From Acorus gramineus (Eukaryota; Streptophyta; Magnoliopsida; Acorales; Acoraceae), in contig CM060851.1 of assembly GCA_030737835.1 (NCBI GenBank), positions 124,001-188,000 of the forward strand: a stretch of 64,000 nt of DNA. The letters run 5' to 3'. Of the stretch, positions 1-12,019 are shown one piece after another. Each line of letters begins with the position of its first letter. The first letter of the stretch is position 1. The notes below the pieces were generated by a model, which worked only from the letters and a program-made list of their open reading frames with translations, was not told the origin of the DNA and did no database searches. The translations under genes were made by a program, and so were the position numbers.

Positions 1-541
1 GAAGGGAGATGATCTCTTTGTTGAGCACACACTCTCTCTCACGGAAGCTCTCTGTGGATTCCATTTTGCGTTGACCCACCTTGACGGCAGGCAGTTGCTC
101 ATCAAGTCAAACCCCGGTGAAGTTGTGAAGCCTGGTAGGAGTTCCCCCTCCTTTATGTAACCACGGTTGTGTGAAATCTCAAAATTCTTTATGCTCACTG
201 TTATTTTGTATTGTTTGACAGATCAATTTAAAGCTATCAATGATGAGGGGATGCCAATATATCAGAGGCCATTCATGAGGGGGAAGCTGTACATCCACTT
301 TACGGTGGAGTTTCCTGAGTCGCTGTTGCCGGAGCAGTGCAAGGCTCTGGAGGCTGTGCTGCCCCCCAGGACATCAACACAGCTGACTGACATGGAGCTG
401 GATGAGTGCGAGGAGACGACCCTTCATGATGTCAACATCGAGGAGGAGATGAGGAGGAAGCAGCAGGCGGCCCAGGAGGCTTATGAGGAAGATGATGACA
501 TGCCTGGCGGTGCTCAGAGGGTCCAATGTGCCCAACAGTAG
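1..541 (+). CDS. DnaJ/Hsp40 type I co-chaperone, C-terminal part (partial)
   Basis: Two exons are visible: 1-134 (incomplete at the 5' side) and 222-541, joined across a GT-AG intron that splits the codon for the D of VVKPDQF. The translation is the substrate-binding C-terminal domain of plant DnaJA proteins: a stretch with LTEALCGF and LDGRQLL, then PIYQRPFMRGKLYIHF. An acidic tail follows and the protein ends in CAQQ. That last tetrapeptide is the CaaX-type farnesylation signal known from the ATJ2/ATJ3/ANJ1 group, which tethers the co-chaperone to membranes. The J domain and the CxxCxGxG zinc repeats lie upstream of the window. Such proteins stimulate the ATPase of cytosolic Hsp70 and deliver clients to it. 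Family assignment is secure; which paralogue it is cannot be decided here. Confidence 0.93.
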
Positions 542-1227
542 AGAAGAAAACATGCTTATAACTGGGGTCTGTTTCTGAGCAGTATCATTGATGGTTTTAG
601 TTAAATATATATTATCATAAAAAGGTTGAACACTTTGGCTAGGTCATGTTGTGTCATTGCTCTGATGCTTTATAATCCGCAGACAGGTTTTGTAATAGAT
701 TTTGAAATGGGTGGTTCATATCCCTCCCATAGACGACCTCAAATCCCTTTTTATTTGTTTCTTGTTTTCATTGGTTGTTGGGGATGTGGACTGTTGGTAG
801 TGGAGGTGGTAGTAAAGAGGGGGGTTACAAACGCCACTCATTCATTGTTTTGATGTACGTGTTGATTTTGGGACTAACTTACAAATGATTGGATGGGGAA
901 AGAACAGATTTGTAGTAACTAACGCCGGAAATCGTGGAGGCATATGCAGTGCAGGCATCTCCACCTCTTCATGCATGACATGATACACCATTTATTTTAT
1001 ATAATTATTTTGGATTTGGTGGTTTTTTTTTTTTTTTTTTTTAATTTAAATTTGGTGCATATGCAAGCGCTTAAACCGAGGTAGACAATGAATCCGCTTG
1101 GAACGTGCATTCGCACGATAGGCACTGTTTTGAAGGAAAGGAACTCGCGTTATCTAAGCGAGTAAGATATATATATATATGTATACCGTTGACTTGGAGA
1201 TCAAAACAAATCAATCTCTTTTGTGTG
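542..1227. other. 3' flank of the DnaJ gene and intergenic DNA
   Basis: There is no convincing coding sequence. The first part is the likely 3' UTR of the DnaJ gene. A run of 20 T residues lies at 1023-1042. Confidence 0.6.
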
Positions 1228-1236
1228 TATATATAA
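1228..1236 (+). promoter_or_regulatory. Candidate TATA box of the ATL gene
   Basis: TATATATAA lies about 235 bp before the ATG at 1471 and is followed by an A+C-rich leader. The position is compatible with a TATA box plus a 5' UTR of about 200 bp. The surrounding DNA is A+T-rich, so the match could be chance. Confidence 0.35.
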
Positions 1237-1470
1237 CATAAAAAAAAAGCCTCAACAATGACTCATCAATCAAACTCCTCTCTTCTCCTTCTCTTGTACC
1301 AGTGCCATCAATCAACAAATAAATGTAAAAACCGTTGACATCCAGAGAAGCCTCCCTTCCCCAGATAACAACCCAATTTCAACCAACCCATGCATCCCAT
1401 CATCAGGAGAAGAACAAGAACAAGAACAGCCCATTTGAGCTAGATCCTCCCTCCCATCAAGTGACTGAGA

Positions 1471-1992
1471 ATGAACAATACCACCACCTTCGCCGCCTCA
1501 AGCCCGTACGGGCTCGGTCAAGGAGGGAGGATAGGCGGCTTCGGTTACGGGATCGGAGTCTCGGTGGGGCTACTCTTCCTCATCACAACAATCACACTCG
1601 CCTCCTACTTCTGCACGCGCACCCCGCCACCCCCTCCATCGCACGCGCGCAGGCGCACGCATCACGGGCCACCCAACCCGTCCGCGGTGGACGTCGAGGC
1701 GCCGGGCCTCGACGAAGAGGTCCTCAACGGCTACCCAAAGCTTCTGTACTCGCAGGCCAAGCTCAGAGAGGAGGACTCCACGGCTTCATGTTGCTCCATA
1801 TGTTTGGCTGATTACAAGGACTCGGACGTGCTGAGGGTGCTCCCGGATTGTGGGCACCTCTTCCACATGAAGTGCGTTGATGCATGGCTTCGCTTGCATC
1901 CGACTTGCCCTGTTTGTCGGAGCTCTCCATTGCCGACCCCGCTGTCCACGCCTCTGGCTGAGGTGGTTCCGCTTGCGAGAAGTGCTTCTTGA
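1471..1992 (+). CDS. RING-H2 finger protein, ATL family (E3 ubiquitin ligase)
   Basis: Intronless gene of 173 aa, as usual for ATL genes. Residues about 24-47 form one hydrophobic membrane segment. A Pro-rich, basic linker follows, then the GLD-type motif (GLDEEVLNGYPKLLYS, about 79-94). The RING-H2 domain has zinc ligands C108, C111, C127, H129, H132, C135, C146 and C149 and the conserved W139, spaced C-x2-C-x15-C-x-H-x2-H-x2-C-x10-C-x2-C. The short protein with the YPKLLYS box before the RING resembles the ATL67-ATL70 subgroup. ATL proteins are membrane-anchored E3 ligases, often induced by stress or elicitors. The ATG at 1471 is chosen because it precedes the membrane segment. Codon use is strongly G+C-rich compared with the flanks. 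Confidence 0.92.
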   Translation: MNNTTTFAASSPYGLGQGGRIGGFGYGIGVSVGLLFLITTITLASYFCTRTPPPPPSHARRRTHHGPPNPSAVDVEAPGLDEEVLNGYPKLLYSQAKLREEDSTASCCSICLADYKDSDVLRVLPDCGHLFHMKCVDAWLRLHPTCPVCRSSPLPTPLSTPLAEVVPLARSAS

Positions 1993-3211
1993 TCTTGGTG
2001 GGTGTGGAATGTGATGATATAACAGTGTAAAAACAATGAATCAAGAGGTGATTGATTCATCGCGTTTGTGTGTGTGTTTTTTTTTATTTATATTTTTTTG
2101 GTTTTGTTTTGTTGTGTTACATCCAGTTCGCAGAGCACTTGATTTAAACAATAGCAATAGACAGTTATCATCAATTTATTCATATGCATCATCTAATTGA
2201 GAGTTTTATATCATGTTTTATTCACTAAAATTGAATCATTCGCAGAAGAAGATTGCATTCAGATTTTTTTACAAATTTTAGGCTATCTAAAAGCATGTAT
2301 GAAGAGACTGCATCGTCTGGATCTGAAATTGCTATTACCATAGAAGGCCATATATGTTTGAACCATCAAATGAGTTATGAACCAAGGCAGAAGGTTGTTC
2401 AAATATGAACTCCTGAATGGATGAAAATTGTGGGGAAAGGAATTGAAGGAGTGATAGTTAGTTTGTGGATTTTACTTTTGAGCAAATCTAGTATTTTATT
2501 CCAACTAGTAGGGTTTATTCATTTAAAAGTAAAAAACAAATAATATGGTTTACCAAAAAGAAAGTCTCATTAGATGAAATCAATTCAAGCAAGTTAACAC
2601 CAACTGTCCAACCACACCACAAAAACAAACATATAAAACCATGACCAGGGGTAATATTAATTCATCATGTTCTGATGGCAGGATCCGTAGAATTTGAATC
2701 AAAAGCACCAATTTCTTGTGTGTCAGGCTGCACATGATTTTATATCCACTCTGTTACTTTTGTTAGATGGCAAGAGCCGACAAGATCAAAGGCAATAGAG
2801 AGCATAGTAAACAAAATATGATATGCTGAGAAACATGTATTTGACAATGAATTCCCTTAGTGGCAAAAGGACTGGGGTATTCATACATGGAATTATGCAT
2901 GACACAAAATCCATTTTTACTATGCAGCTAAGCATCCATTCAAAGAGTTGGTGCTTCAGCAGCCGTGCCAATCAATTAGGCCAAGGATTATGAACACGAG
3001 CTTTTATTCATCAATAAAAAAAATTGAGATTGACAACATACAATTTTTCTCTCCTTTTTCTTCCATTAAAAACCAACGTAAATTCAAAAGACTGAGGTTC
3101 TTTTTATTTCCTTGAGAGGAACGGGACGTGACGAATGCATTATTACTACATGGTTTTGAGGATTTAATCTCCTCAAATTGAATGAATCTATGTTCCCCTT
3201 GGCCAAAAATC
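1993..3211. other. Intergenic, no gene recognised
   Basis: This A+T-rich stretch lies between the convergent ATL gene (+) and the pseudokinase gene (-). It contains both 3' UTRs and no reading frame with codon bias or family resemblance. Confidence 0.6.
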
Positions 3212-4929
3212 CTAGCCCTCTATCACTCTTCTCTGTAGGTACCGAAGAACCTGTGAGATAGAAATCACCGATTTCCCATCATTTTTTGTGCATAGCCTCG
3301 CTAGAGCAAGAAGACTTCTTAGCTCTCTTTCATTGTAACCATTTCCAAGATCAACATCTATCATCTCATACATTGAATGAGTAAAGCTGGATTTTTGAAC
3401 CCACTGTACTAATTCTTCACCATCGTTGCCCAATGATTGACCAGTTATGAGCTCGAGAATTAGCACACCAAATTGGAACATCACATGCCTACATCTCTGA
3501 TCCACATCATCTACACAAAGCGAGTAAAATTTTCATTATCATAGATGAAAAAGCAAGAATTGAAGGACACAAAAGAGGGTCTATGCAATGGTGAGCTTTT
3601 AACCTCTTGAGCATCTGGCCTCTGATTCTGTATTATGATTACAAGCAGAGCTAGACAGCCCAACATCAAAGATCTGAAAAGATCACACAACTTCAGCCAT
3701 TCTCCAAAAAAAAAAAAAAAAACTAATTCTTACCTTGGCAATGAAATTTTGGTCCAACAAAATGTCACTGGACTTGATAGACACATCGTATACAGGTGGA
3801 TCGCAGAAAAATAACAGGTACTCCTGCAAAATACACAAGGCTACACAATCACTGGATCTGAGCGTGACACACGTACTAAAGGAAATGATATGCAGTCTGA
3901 CAAATAAAGGAACGACATACAAGCGCAGCTGCTACATTCACAGCGATTTGCAAACGGGTCCTCCAATCCAGTGGTGTTTTAAGAGGGTCTGTGCAAAAAA
4001 AAGGTTCCACCCCATCAAATTGTTAGCCTTAACAATTCAAGTTGCAAACAAATCAATCATTCCCACAAATCATACCATGTAGATGCTCCTTTAGGCTCCC
4101 ATTTTCCATGTAATCAAATACTAGGAACCTAAAACCAAGATGCTGTCTTTAGACTTGAACAACATAGATTGTGTTTTTTCAAAAATAACTTGATGAAAAT
4201 ATTACCTATGATGGCCTGCTGAGTACCCTCTAATCCTGATGATATGAAGATGGTGCATCCGACTAAGGAGCTCCAATTCCATAAAGAAGGCATCTTTCCC
4301 CTGTTGAGAAGCTCTAAATTCTTTCACCGCAGCGATTAGGCCATCGGGGAACCAAGCTTTATAAACAGTTCCATGGGAATCACTCTCAATTATAGTGCTG
4401 AATCCTTTGGTTGCTCTTTGAATCTCCTTCAATTTATATTCCCTTATGAATGGTGAAAATATGCCTACAGTAAGATCGCCAATGAATAAATGAAAACTCA
4501 TCCTTTTCCATATCATTATGCAAAATAAATGTTGCTTAATTTATCGAATTTGATTTTTTTTTTTTTTTTCATTTTTAACTTCCAACAGAAACAGAAGAAG
4601 GCAAGAACATGCCCAATCTGAAATTTCTTAGATTCTCTTGTGAATAGTGAAGATGAATTCCTGTTCCTATCTTTCCTAGTCACCCAATTTAGATGAAAAC
4701 AGTAAACCCACCAACCAAAACAACTGAATTTTGCATATAAGAAGTGATTTTGATCCAAGAGATGAACAAGGAAAACAAAAACCCAGAAAAGGAAAGCAAC
4801 CCAGATCTTAGAATTATTACTTCAAAAAATTGAGGGAGAGAGAAGAGAATGATCACCAGTGGGAGAGGCTCGAAGACAGTGAAGAAACAGTACCCTCAAC
4901 CGTCCGATCGTTGTTCTAATTCCCTTCAT
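3212..4929 (-). CDS. Receptor-like cytoplasmic pseudokinase, 303 aa
   Basis: Seven exons, read 4929 to 3212: 4857-4929, 4206-4464, 4076-4128, 3921-3988, 3734-3823, 3604-3673 and 3212-3510. All junctions are GT-AG, the phases agree, and the total is 912 nt. The fold is that of plant receptor-like kinases: YKLKEIQRATKGFS (34-47), AVKEF with K72, FDYMENGSLKEHLH (115-128), SIKSSDILLD (166-175), and an αF-like LILELITGQ (221-229). Catalytic motifs are lost. The glycine loop is reduced to ESDSHG, HRD reads DVS (164-166), the metal-binding Asn is D171, DFG reads DVG (184-186), and no GTPGY/APE segment exists. There is no signal peptide, ectodomain or membrane span. A regulatory or scaffolding role is likely. 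The intact frame over seven exons argues against a dead pseudogene, and as far as I recall related plant proteins share the HRD loss. Confidence 0.82.
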
Positions 4930-4956
4930 TTCCGTGACATCTCTAAAATCAATCAA

Positions 4957-5020
4957 TCTCTCTCTCTCTCTCTCTGTGTCTCTGTCTCTGTCTAGTCTGT
5001 CTGTCTTTCTTTCTCTCTCC
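4957..5020. repeat. CT-rich microsatellite in the pseudokinase leader
   Basis: A pure (TC)n tract at 4957-4975 is followed by interrupted TCTG/TTTC units. It lies 28 bp upstream of the minus-strand ATG, so the transcript leader would be GA-rich. Polypyrimidine/GA tracts in 5' leaders are common in plants. Confidence 0.85.
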
Positions 5021-5022
5021 AC

Positions 5023-7473
5023 AAGTGAACAGAGAGAGAGGGTTGGTTATTTTTACAGGTGCCATTATTATTTATTAATAAAAAGAAAAAAAAAAAGTAA
5101 AAAGTGGTCAACTGGGTGGGAATCCGATCCACGTAAGCATGGATTTATCTTTGCATGTTTTCCGTGCTGGATTTTAAAAAGCATGATTTCAAACGAATCC
5201 GAATCTGACCTCTTTTTTTCACTGTCAAATCATAACCATACATCTTACATCTAACGGATACGCTCCATTCTAATAAGCCCACTAGATCCACACCGTTCAT
5301 TTTTGTGTTCCCTTTATTCTCTGGCTTCTTTTGGATGGAGCACTCTTGTGTGAATGAATGAAATCCGCTCACTTTTTTTTTTTTTTTTATAAAAGAAAAA
5401 GTAAATTAAAATCTCTCCTGATCCTAACCAACAAGATAATAAATAAATAAATTTATAAAAATATAAAAATAAAGAATGAATACGGATTTTCACCTCTCTC
5501 TCCTCTCCTCGATGCCTGTTTATGTGATACCTAAAATGGAGGATGGATAATTTTATCTAATATTTTATTCAATTCCTGTTACAGTCTAACTTAAACAGAT
5601 CTAATCAAAATTATTTATTCATTCACAAAGGAAAACATTAGATTTATAAAGTAAATATACAATTCTATTTAACAAATAGTCGAATAAAATAAAATAAAAA
5701 TGCACGAGACACAAGATTTTTTTGCATAATAAATCAAAAGATAATTCAAATATAAACTGCTCAATTAAAGCCCTTGTCCCCCCAAAAAAGGGTCATCAAT
5801 GTCTCAAAGAGGGATTATGTTTTGAGTGCTGATACACGCAGTTCGTTTTAACAGCTCGTTTGCAGTCCATACGCTATATTAATATAGTATATACTGCAGT
5901 CTTTTTTTTTATTTTTTTATCATGAAAAAAAATACACTAATGTATCTCAGTATATACTTCATTTCATATAACAGCATGCACTTCAAATGGTAAATGTATA
6001 ATTTTATATAAAAAAAATGAGTTAAACTACAATTAAGAATGTAATGAGAGGTACGTGTATCTTTTTCCTTGTGTTTTTATGTAAAATATGCATCTCTTTC
6101 ACAGACCATCTAATAAATATATGGCCCAAGGCATAAACTCATAATTGGAAAGACTGTGTCCTAAAATGGGTCAATGGCATCATTAGATTTAGGAAAATGT
6201 TACACTCATCAGTACTTCGGCGATGCTATGTTTTCATTTTGAAAAATGTTAGACTCAATCATTTTTTACAATCTAAAACTCATATTATACATGTTTTTAT
6301 TATTTTTTTGAGATAGTAAACATCATTTAATGATGTATATGTTTTGATAAAAAGTATATATTGCTCTATTTCAAATTAAATGAGTCCATTTTTAATAAAT
6401 GTAAGAAAAAAATATAATAAAATATATACATAGTTAGATAATGTATATATTTCACTAGATATCTAACGAGGTATATAAAACTATATTTAAATATACTATA
6501 TAAAAAACCGAGTGTAATAACCCTCTTTCATTTTTTTTTTTGTAGTAGAAAGATACATTAGATAAATATAATTAGAATGTTTCATTACAAGAAAAGATTA
6601 AAAAAATTAGAATGTTTTGTAGAAAGATATATTAGATAAATATAATATAAGAAAAGATAGAGTTGTGGTCTTCCTATAATGAAAATATATAACATAATAT
6701 AATTAAGAATGTTGTTTTTAGGTAATAAAAGAAAAATAATAATGAAATCCTTGAAACCATTTATATAATAGTATATTATATAATAGTATATGATAGTGTT
6801 ACACTGTTATACATTAACAAACTAATATAATAACAAACTATTTAAGACCTTTAACAGTATATATAATATTTTTAAACTACGAAATAATAACAAAGTAACA
6901 TAAAAACAAAACTAATAATATAAGTACAACAAAGATAACATAAAAAATTAATAAACGGATACATAAATTTAATAGTTTATTAGTATTGATTAGGTTTGAG
7001 GTATAGAAGGGATATTTAAAACATTGGTTATAAAATGGTATATCTCTTCCTATGTAGAAAAAAAAAAAAAAAAAAAACAAACAAACCAAGTGAAAAAATC
7101 CTAATTCATTATTGGGAAACCAATATGTGGAAGCCATGAAAAAAAAAATCGAGATCAAAAGAGAATATATAAGAACACAAGATATATATAATTTAATTGG
7201 ACGAGATATCTAACTTCCTACCGAAGTAATTTCTTCTAACAAATAAATTTTGTTTATGATTTTAGAAGAATTATATATTAATTAAAATTAAATCTTAATT
7301 AATTTATCACGCGTGTAAATGTACATTGATATTCTATTATACTATGAAATAGTAATAGCAGAAATTTGAGAGATTGTAAATGTCCTTCTATGTATACCCA
7401 TTCATCTTAACCCCGCAAATCCTTTGACCTAATCTTTTGAAAAGAAAGAAAGAAAGAAAAATAATCTCCATCA
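5023..7473. other. A+T-rich intergenic region with repeat fragments
   Basis: No gene is recognised. Two short related segments begin AAATGTTA near 6196 and 6242, and similar sequence recurs near 29567 and 51894, which suggests fragments of a dispersed repeat. Several poly-A and poly-T runs occur. Confidence 0.5.
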
Positions 7474-9729
7474 ATGGAGGTTGATAGGTTGAGTGAATTA
7501 CCAGACGATCTGATACACCATCATTACATCCTCTGTTTATTGAACATCAAAGACAGAGTCCGAACAAGGATCCTCTCAAAGAGATGGAGGCACCTCTTCT
7601 CTTCGATCCCCACCATCGACTACTGCTTATGCTCTATCCCCACCAACCACAACCTCCCCTCCCGCCACCGACGTCAAACCCACATCGACATCGTCGACGG
7701 CCTCCTCCGCCTCTCCATATCCACCCACCTCCGCCTCCTCCACCTCGACTTCTTCATCGGCAATGACGGCCCTCCGTTCCCCGATCAGTCGATCCGTGTG
7801 GATTACATCGATCGCCTCGCGCTCTCCGATGTCGGCTGGAGACGTTGGACGTCTGTGTTCGCGGAGATTTTTGATTGTTGGTACATTGTGTGAAGGTAAT
7901 TCGTGATCATGATGTCCATTGTTCTTTTGGTCTGTTCCATAATGTGAAGCGATTGCATCTGAATGTTCCATATGATGAAAAAGAGTCCTCAAATGGCACC
8001 GTCGTTGCTAGTCTTCGATACTTTCTGTACGTTGAAAAGCTTTCGATTCAGGTGGGTTGGTTTCTTCTTCTCTTATTGTATGGCTTTGCTTTTGGTTGGT
8101 TTAAAGTGTATTTAAGAATGCCTAATTTAGTGCCCACAATTGGGTGCAGTGTTGGCGCTGCAGTAACATGGATATCACATGTGCTACAGATGAGTATTAT
8201 CAACTGAATCATCTAAAGATGATCGAGTTGATGAACTTCTACCCAAAAGAGGAAGCAGAGATGCAGTTGTTCAAATTTCTATTACGGAGCACGGTTATCC
8301 TGGAAAAATTTCATTTGCCATCATATCAGAGTGTACATATTCTCAAGGTGTTATCATGGTTTTGATGAATTTTTTAATTTTCATAGCTGCCTATTGTTGC
8401 TAAATCAGTCTAATAATTCAATTTTTTTTTGCCTTTCTGTTTGCATATGAAGTATATCGATTACCATGATTTTGAGCGTTTCCCTGGTCTCCTAAATGAT
8501 GTCAAGAGTTTGTATCTGCCCGCTCGTTCGACACTTACAACATCTAAAAAAGTTCATCGATTTCCCTGTGAAGTACCTTGTGGACATTGATGCTGAGCGT
8601 TTTCTTGGTCTTTTTGATAATATCAAGTCATTGGATCTGCATCTTAAATCACATAGTGTGAAGATCACAAATGGTACCATTGCTGCCAGTCTTTGACACT
8701 TTAGGCATCTGGAAGAACTCTCAATCTCGGTGGATACTCTCTCTTATTTATAATTACTATAGTTCTATCTTTACTGGGAGTGAACTTGGGTTCCATCTGG
8801 CATATCTAACTTAGTGTGCATTACTTGCTGCAGTACTGTTATGAGTCTAAAAACATACCCATCACTGGTGCTATAGATGGGTGCTATCCAATGAATTATC
8901 TGAAGGCGATTGAGGTGAGGAGCTTTCGCTTAGGGGAGGTAGAGATGCAGTTGCTCAAGTTTCTATTAGGGAGTGCAGTCGTTTTGGAAACATTTCATAT
9001 CTCCATGTGTTCAGATCAAACTGTAGAGACTTTCAAGGTGTCATGTCAAACTTTCAATGAATTTTTAGTTTTCATTTCTGCCTTTTTGTTTCATGAGTTT
9101 GCCTAATGATCCCTTTTTGTCCTTTCTTTATGGATATGAAGCATATCAGTGAATTGGATTTCGAGCGCTTCCCTGGCACGTTTGATAATGTGCAGTCTTT
9201 GGATCTGTGTATTCCATCACATAGTGCAGAGCCCATTAATGGTATCATAGTTGCGGGACTTAGACACTTTCGTTGTCTAGAAGAACTCTCAATTGAGGTG
9301 GGTTATATACTATAGCTATCTTTATTGGTATATTGAAGTTGGATTCCATCTGGCATATCTGATATAGTGAGCATATCTGACCGCAGTACACTGATAGCGA
9401 AACACAGAAGAAATGACAGAACATGCGCTACAGATGGAAGGACTACCAGGTGGGAGTGGGAGAACAGAGAGATCCTAGACAACAAGATTTATGCATTGAA
9501 TTGTCTGAAGGTGATCCAGATGACGGAGTTCTCAGGGAGGGAGGAAGAGATCCAGTTGATTGAATTCTTATTAGGGAGTGCTGTCATTTTGGTGGAAATC
9601 TGTTTGACCCTGTGCTCACCATGGCCAGGCAGCGCAAAGAACGAGAGTCAGGTGCTTGACTATATCTCTCTACTTTACAGGGCTTCACGCGATGCCCGTT
9701 TAAAGTTATTTAGGAAAAGGCGCTTTTGA
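7474..9729 (+). pseudogene. F-box/FBD-type gene with triplicated exon module, probably broken
   Basis: The first exon starts at the ATG at 7474 and encodes an F-box (LSELPDDLIHHHYILCLL then VRTRILSKRW), with a small insertion after DLIH. Its frame ends at 7893. After that come exon pairs typical of plant F-box/LRR/FBD proteins. One exon of each pair carries FxNVKSLDL...EELSIEV. The other carries an FBD-like LKxIE...EMQLLKFLLGSAVVLE. The pairs are at 7875-8051 + about 8149-8347, 8453-8729 + 8834-9037, and 9142-9297 + 9387-9729, all with GT-AG borders. The middle LRR-like exon has in-frame stops, including CGA-to-TGA near 8694, and the F-box exon is out of frame with the next. F-box proteins are substrate adaptors of SCF ligases. 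It could still be expressed through exon skipping, but a decayed gene is more likely. Confidence 0.7.
7875..9729 (+). repeat. Three tandem copies of a two-exon FBD module, introns included
   Basis: Copies run 7875-8347, 8453-9037 and 9142-9729. The second and third are alike in intron DNA as well: both carry a CATCTGGCATATCT block before the second exon (near 8793 and 9347) and an ATATGAAG acceptor before the first. The second-to-third spacing is about 570 bp and the first-to-second about 680 bp. The middle copy has an extra partial LRR-like unit at 8453-8575. Unequal crossing-over within the gene is the simplest origin. Confidence 0.75.
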
Positions 9730-11983
9730 TCCTTGCTTTTAGTACTGAAATTTATCAAATTAGCTATTTTTATGATGAATCGATAGTACATGTGGAAGAT
9801 GATGGCGAATTCGAGATATAAATGACTCTCTTCTGCATCTTGAAACTCAACTGAGTGAGGATTTCAACTCATGTTCCTCGTTATATGTATAATATTCAGG
9901 TCCTTGATCTCATTACTTTAAATTCAATCCCTCTTGTATGTCCACACAAAGTCACATGCTCAAGTTATATTACATGTTGAATGCTCTGGGGTTTCCTCCA
10001 TAAATCCAATGCAAGTCCCAACTTATTGTGAGGAACCATGGCACATATAGGGTTTATATGTTTAGGAGTGCCATTGAAAGCCTTTTTCCCTGTAACCAAC
10101 TATGGGTAGGAAGCAAATATTATTCAGTTGAGTAGTTTTACAAGACTGATTCTTTTTTTTTTAATGAATTATTAGGAGCAAATAACAGTAAGGAAAACCA
10201 AAGAAACAAACAAACAAGGTGAAAATATGAAGATCAAAATTACAAAACACAAACAAGACTCTACCTCAAATAGATGCAATGTTTAGGTCAGATTTGATCT
10301 TGAGCAGAGTCGTGTTTTCAATACAGTTTCGTAGTTGATTATATTTTGAAGTGGCCTGATTGCTAGATATCTATGCACATGAAGACTGCATGTAACATTA
10401 ATTTTGATCTGTTATTTTTACTTCAGAATATTCCCCAAGATAAGATTTGCTTCTCATTAACTGGACATTTGTTGTCAGTCTTTATGAGATTTTATAGAAA
10501 AAAAAACCTTGTACCATGATGTATAAATTTTATCAGTAGGTATGCATAATGTAAAATTCATCACTTGATTTCATTTCTTAACAATGTCCGGTTAGAGATC
10601 GAAAAAAAAAAACTCTGATAAATCTGTTACTCTCATCTTTGAGCTGATTTTCACTTAGATCCAGCCTTAGAAGATTCAGTAGATTCCATGAATCACTTGC
10701 AAAATAATATATAATTCCATCATTATTAGTACCATATCTACTATTACAACACCCTCTGATGTCAGTCCACCCAGCGACAGTCAAGTGAGAGTCTGCAATT
10801 CAGTGAAGTGTAAGAAAAGGCTCGCATTTGTGTACCGAATACCCATAGAATCTTCTCTCATGTGAGAGAAGGCTGATTGAGACCACTCTGAAGGGAAGAC
10901 AGAGAAGAATCTCAGCATTTTATCATAGACCATGAGCAACAATCACCACCAGGAATCCAATCTGAGAATGCATAGCCATTCTGGTAATTCAAAGAGGATT
11001 TGATTTGCAAGTGTGCCTCCCTCTCTTCTTTGATGCATGCACTGCACTGCACAGAGAGACCAAAACATCATACTACCAAATAAATGAAGGCATTGTAAAC
11101 TTCATCTCTGATGGTGATATGAATGTTAGACTTTGGATGTTGTTTTTATATGATGAGCACAGGTCAACTGAAGTTTGAAACAGCCAGATATGTTATACTA
11201 ACCAAAACAAATGGTGCAGTTAAATATTGATGAGATTATAGATTGAGTTGTATTCCAGCAACATAGCTGTTATATATTTCTGATTTGACTGGATCTCATT
11301 CACATAAGTGGTCTTTGTTTGTGCTTTATTTACAGAGAAATCTCATTCATGAATCATGTTTGTAGTTGTTGCATGGCCCCATGAACCATCTTTCTTCAGT
11401 TTGACTTGTCCAAAAATCAACCAATCCACCAAGTCAACTTGCATCATGAAATAGTTTCATTATATGGACATTGATGAATTGCCATGTGATATGTATAGGG
11501 ACAATGTAGAGCTTGATAGATGTACGTGACATTCAAATGAATCAAAATAAATAAAAACGTATTGCGCCATATCAACCCATGTGCCCACCAACATAGAATA
11601 ATATCAAAGGTTCTTGATACACTCAATTCCGTTTTGCAATCGCCGCGTCATTAACACGGTGTATAAAATCACCTAATGCAGTATATATTGCATTACGCAA
11701 AAATGTAAAAATATATTGTATTCAATTTGTATATAGAGAATGTATTTTAGTAGCTAAATATGTATGTTAAAAAAAAAATAGTAACATACATTATTTGGTG
11801 AGTTTGAGAGAATTGTCAATGGGCTAAATCTTGGAATATAAGATAACTTCATAAGCATGCATGGAGTCAAACCATCTCCCAAAAACTTGTCTGATTATTA
11901 TTGCTTTAATTTTCTCAACCAATTCAGATTGGTGACCTAAATGTAGCTGCCAATCGAATGGACCATTTCATATGTATTCTTTA

Positions 11984-11986
<3 letters not shown>

Positions 11987-12016
<30 letters not shown>
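11987..12016. repeat. (AG)15 microsatellite
   Basis: Fifteen perfect AG units. Confidence 0.97.

Positions 12017-12019
<3 letters not shown>

Noticed and set aside
4930-5022. N-terminal extension of the pseudokinase frame rich in RERERER/DRDRDT
   Set aside because: This is translation of the CT microsatellite in the leader; the ATG at 4929 with the phase-matched donor at 4857 is preferred.
10640-10800. Minus-strand LRR-like exon (NLLRLDLSENQL)
   Set aside because: A single short stretch after an AG acceptor, with no clear donor and no neighbouring exons; too weak for a gene call.
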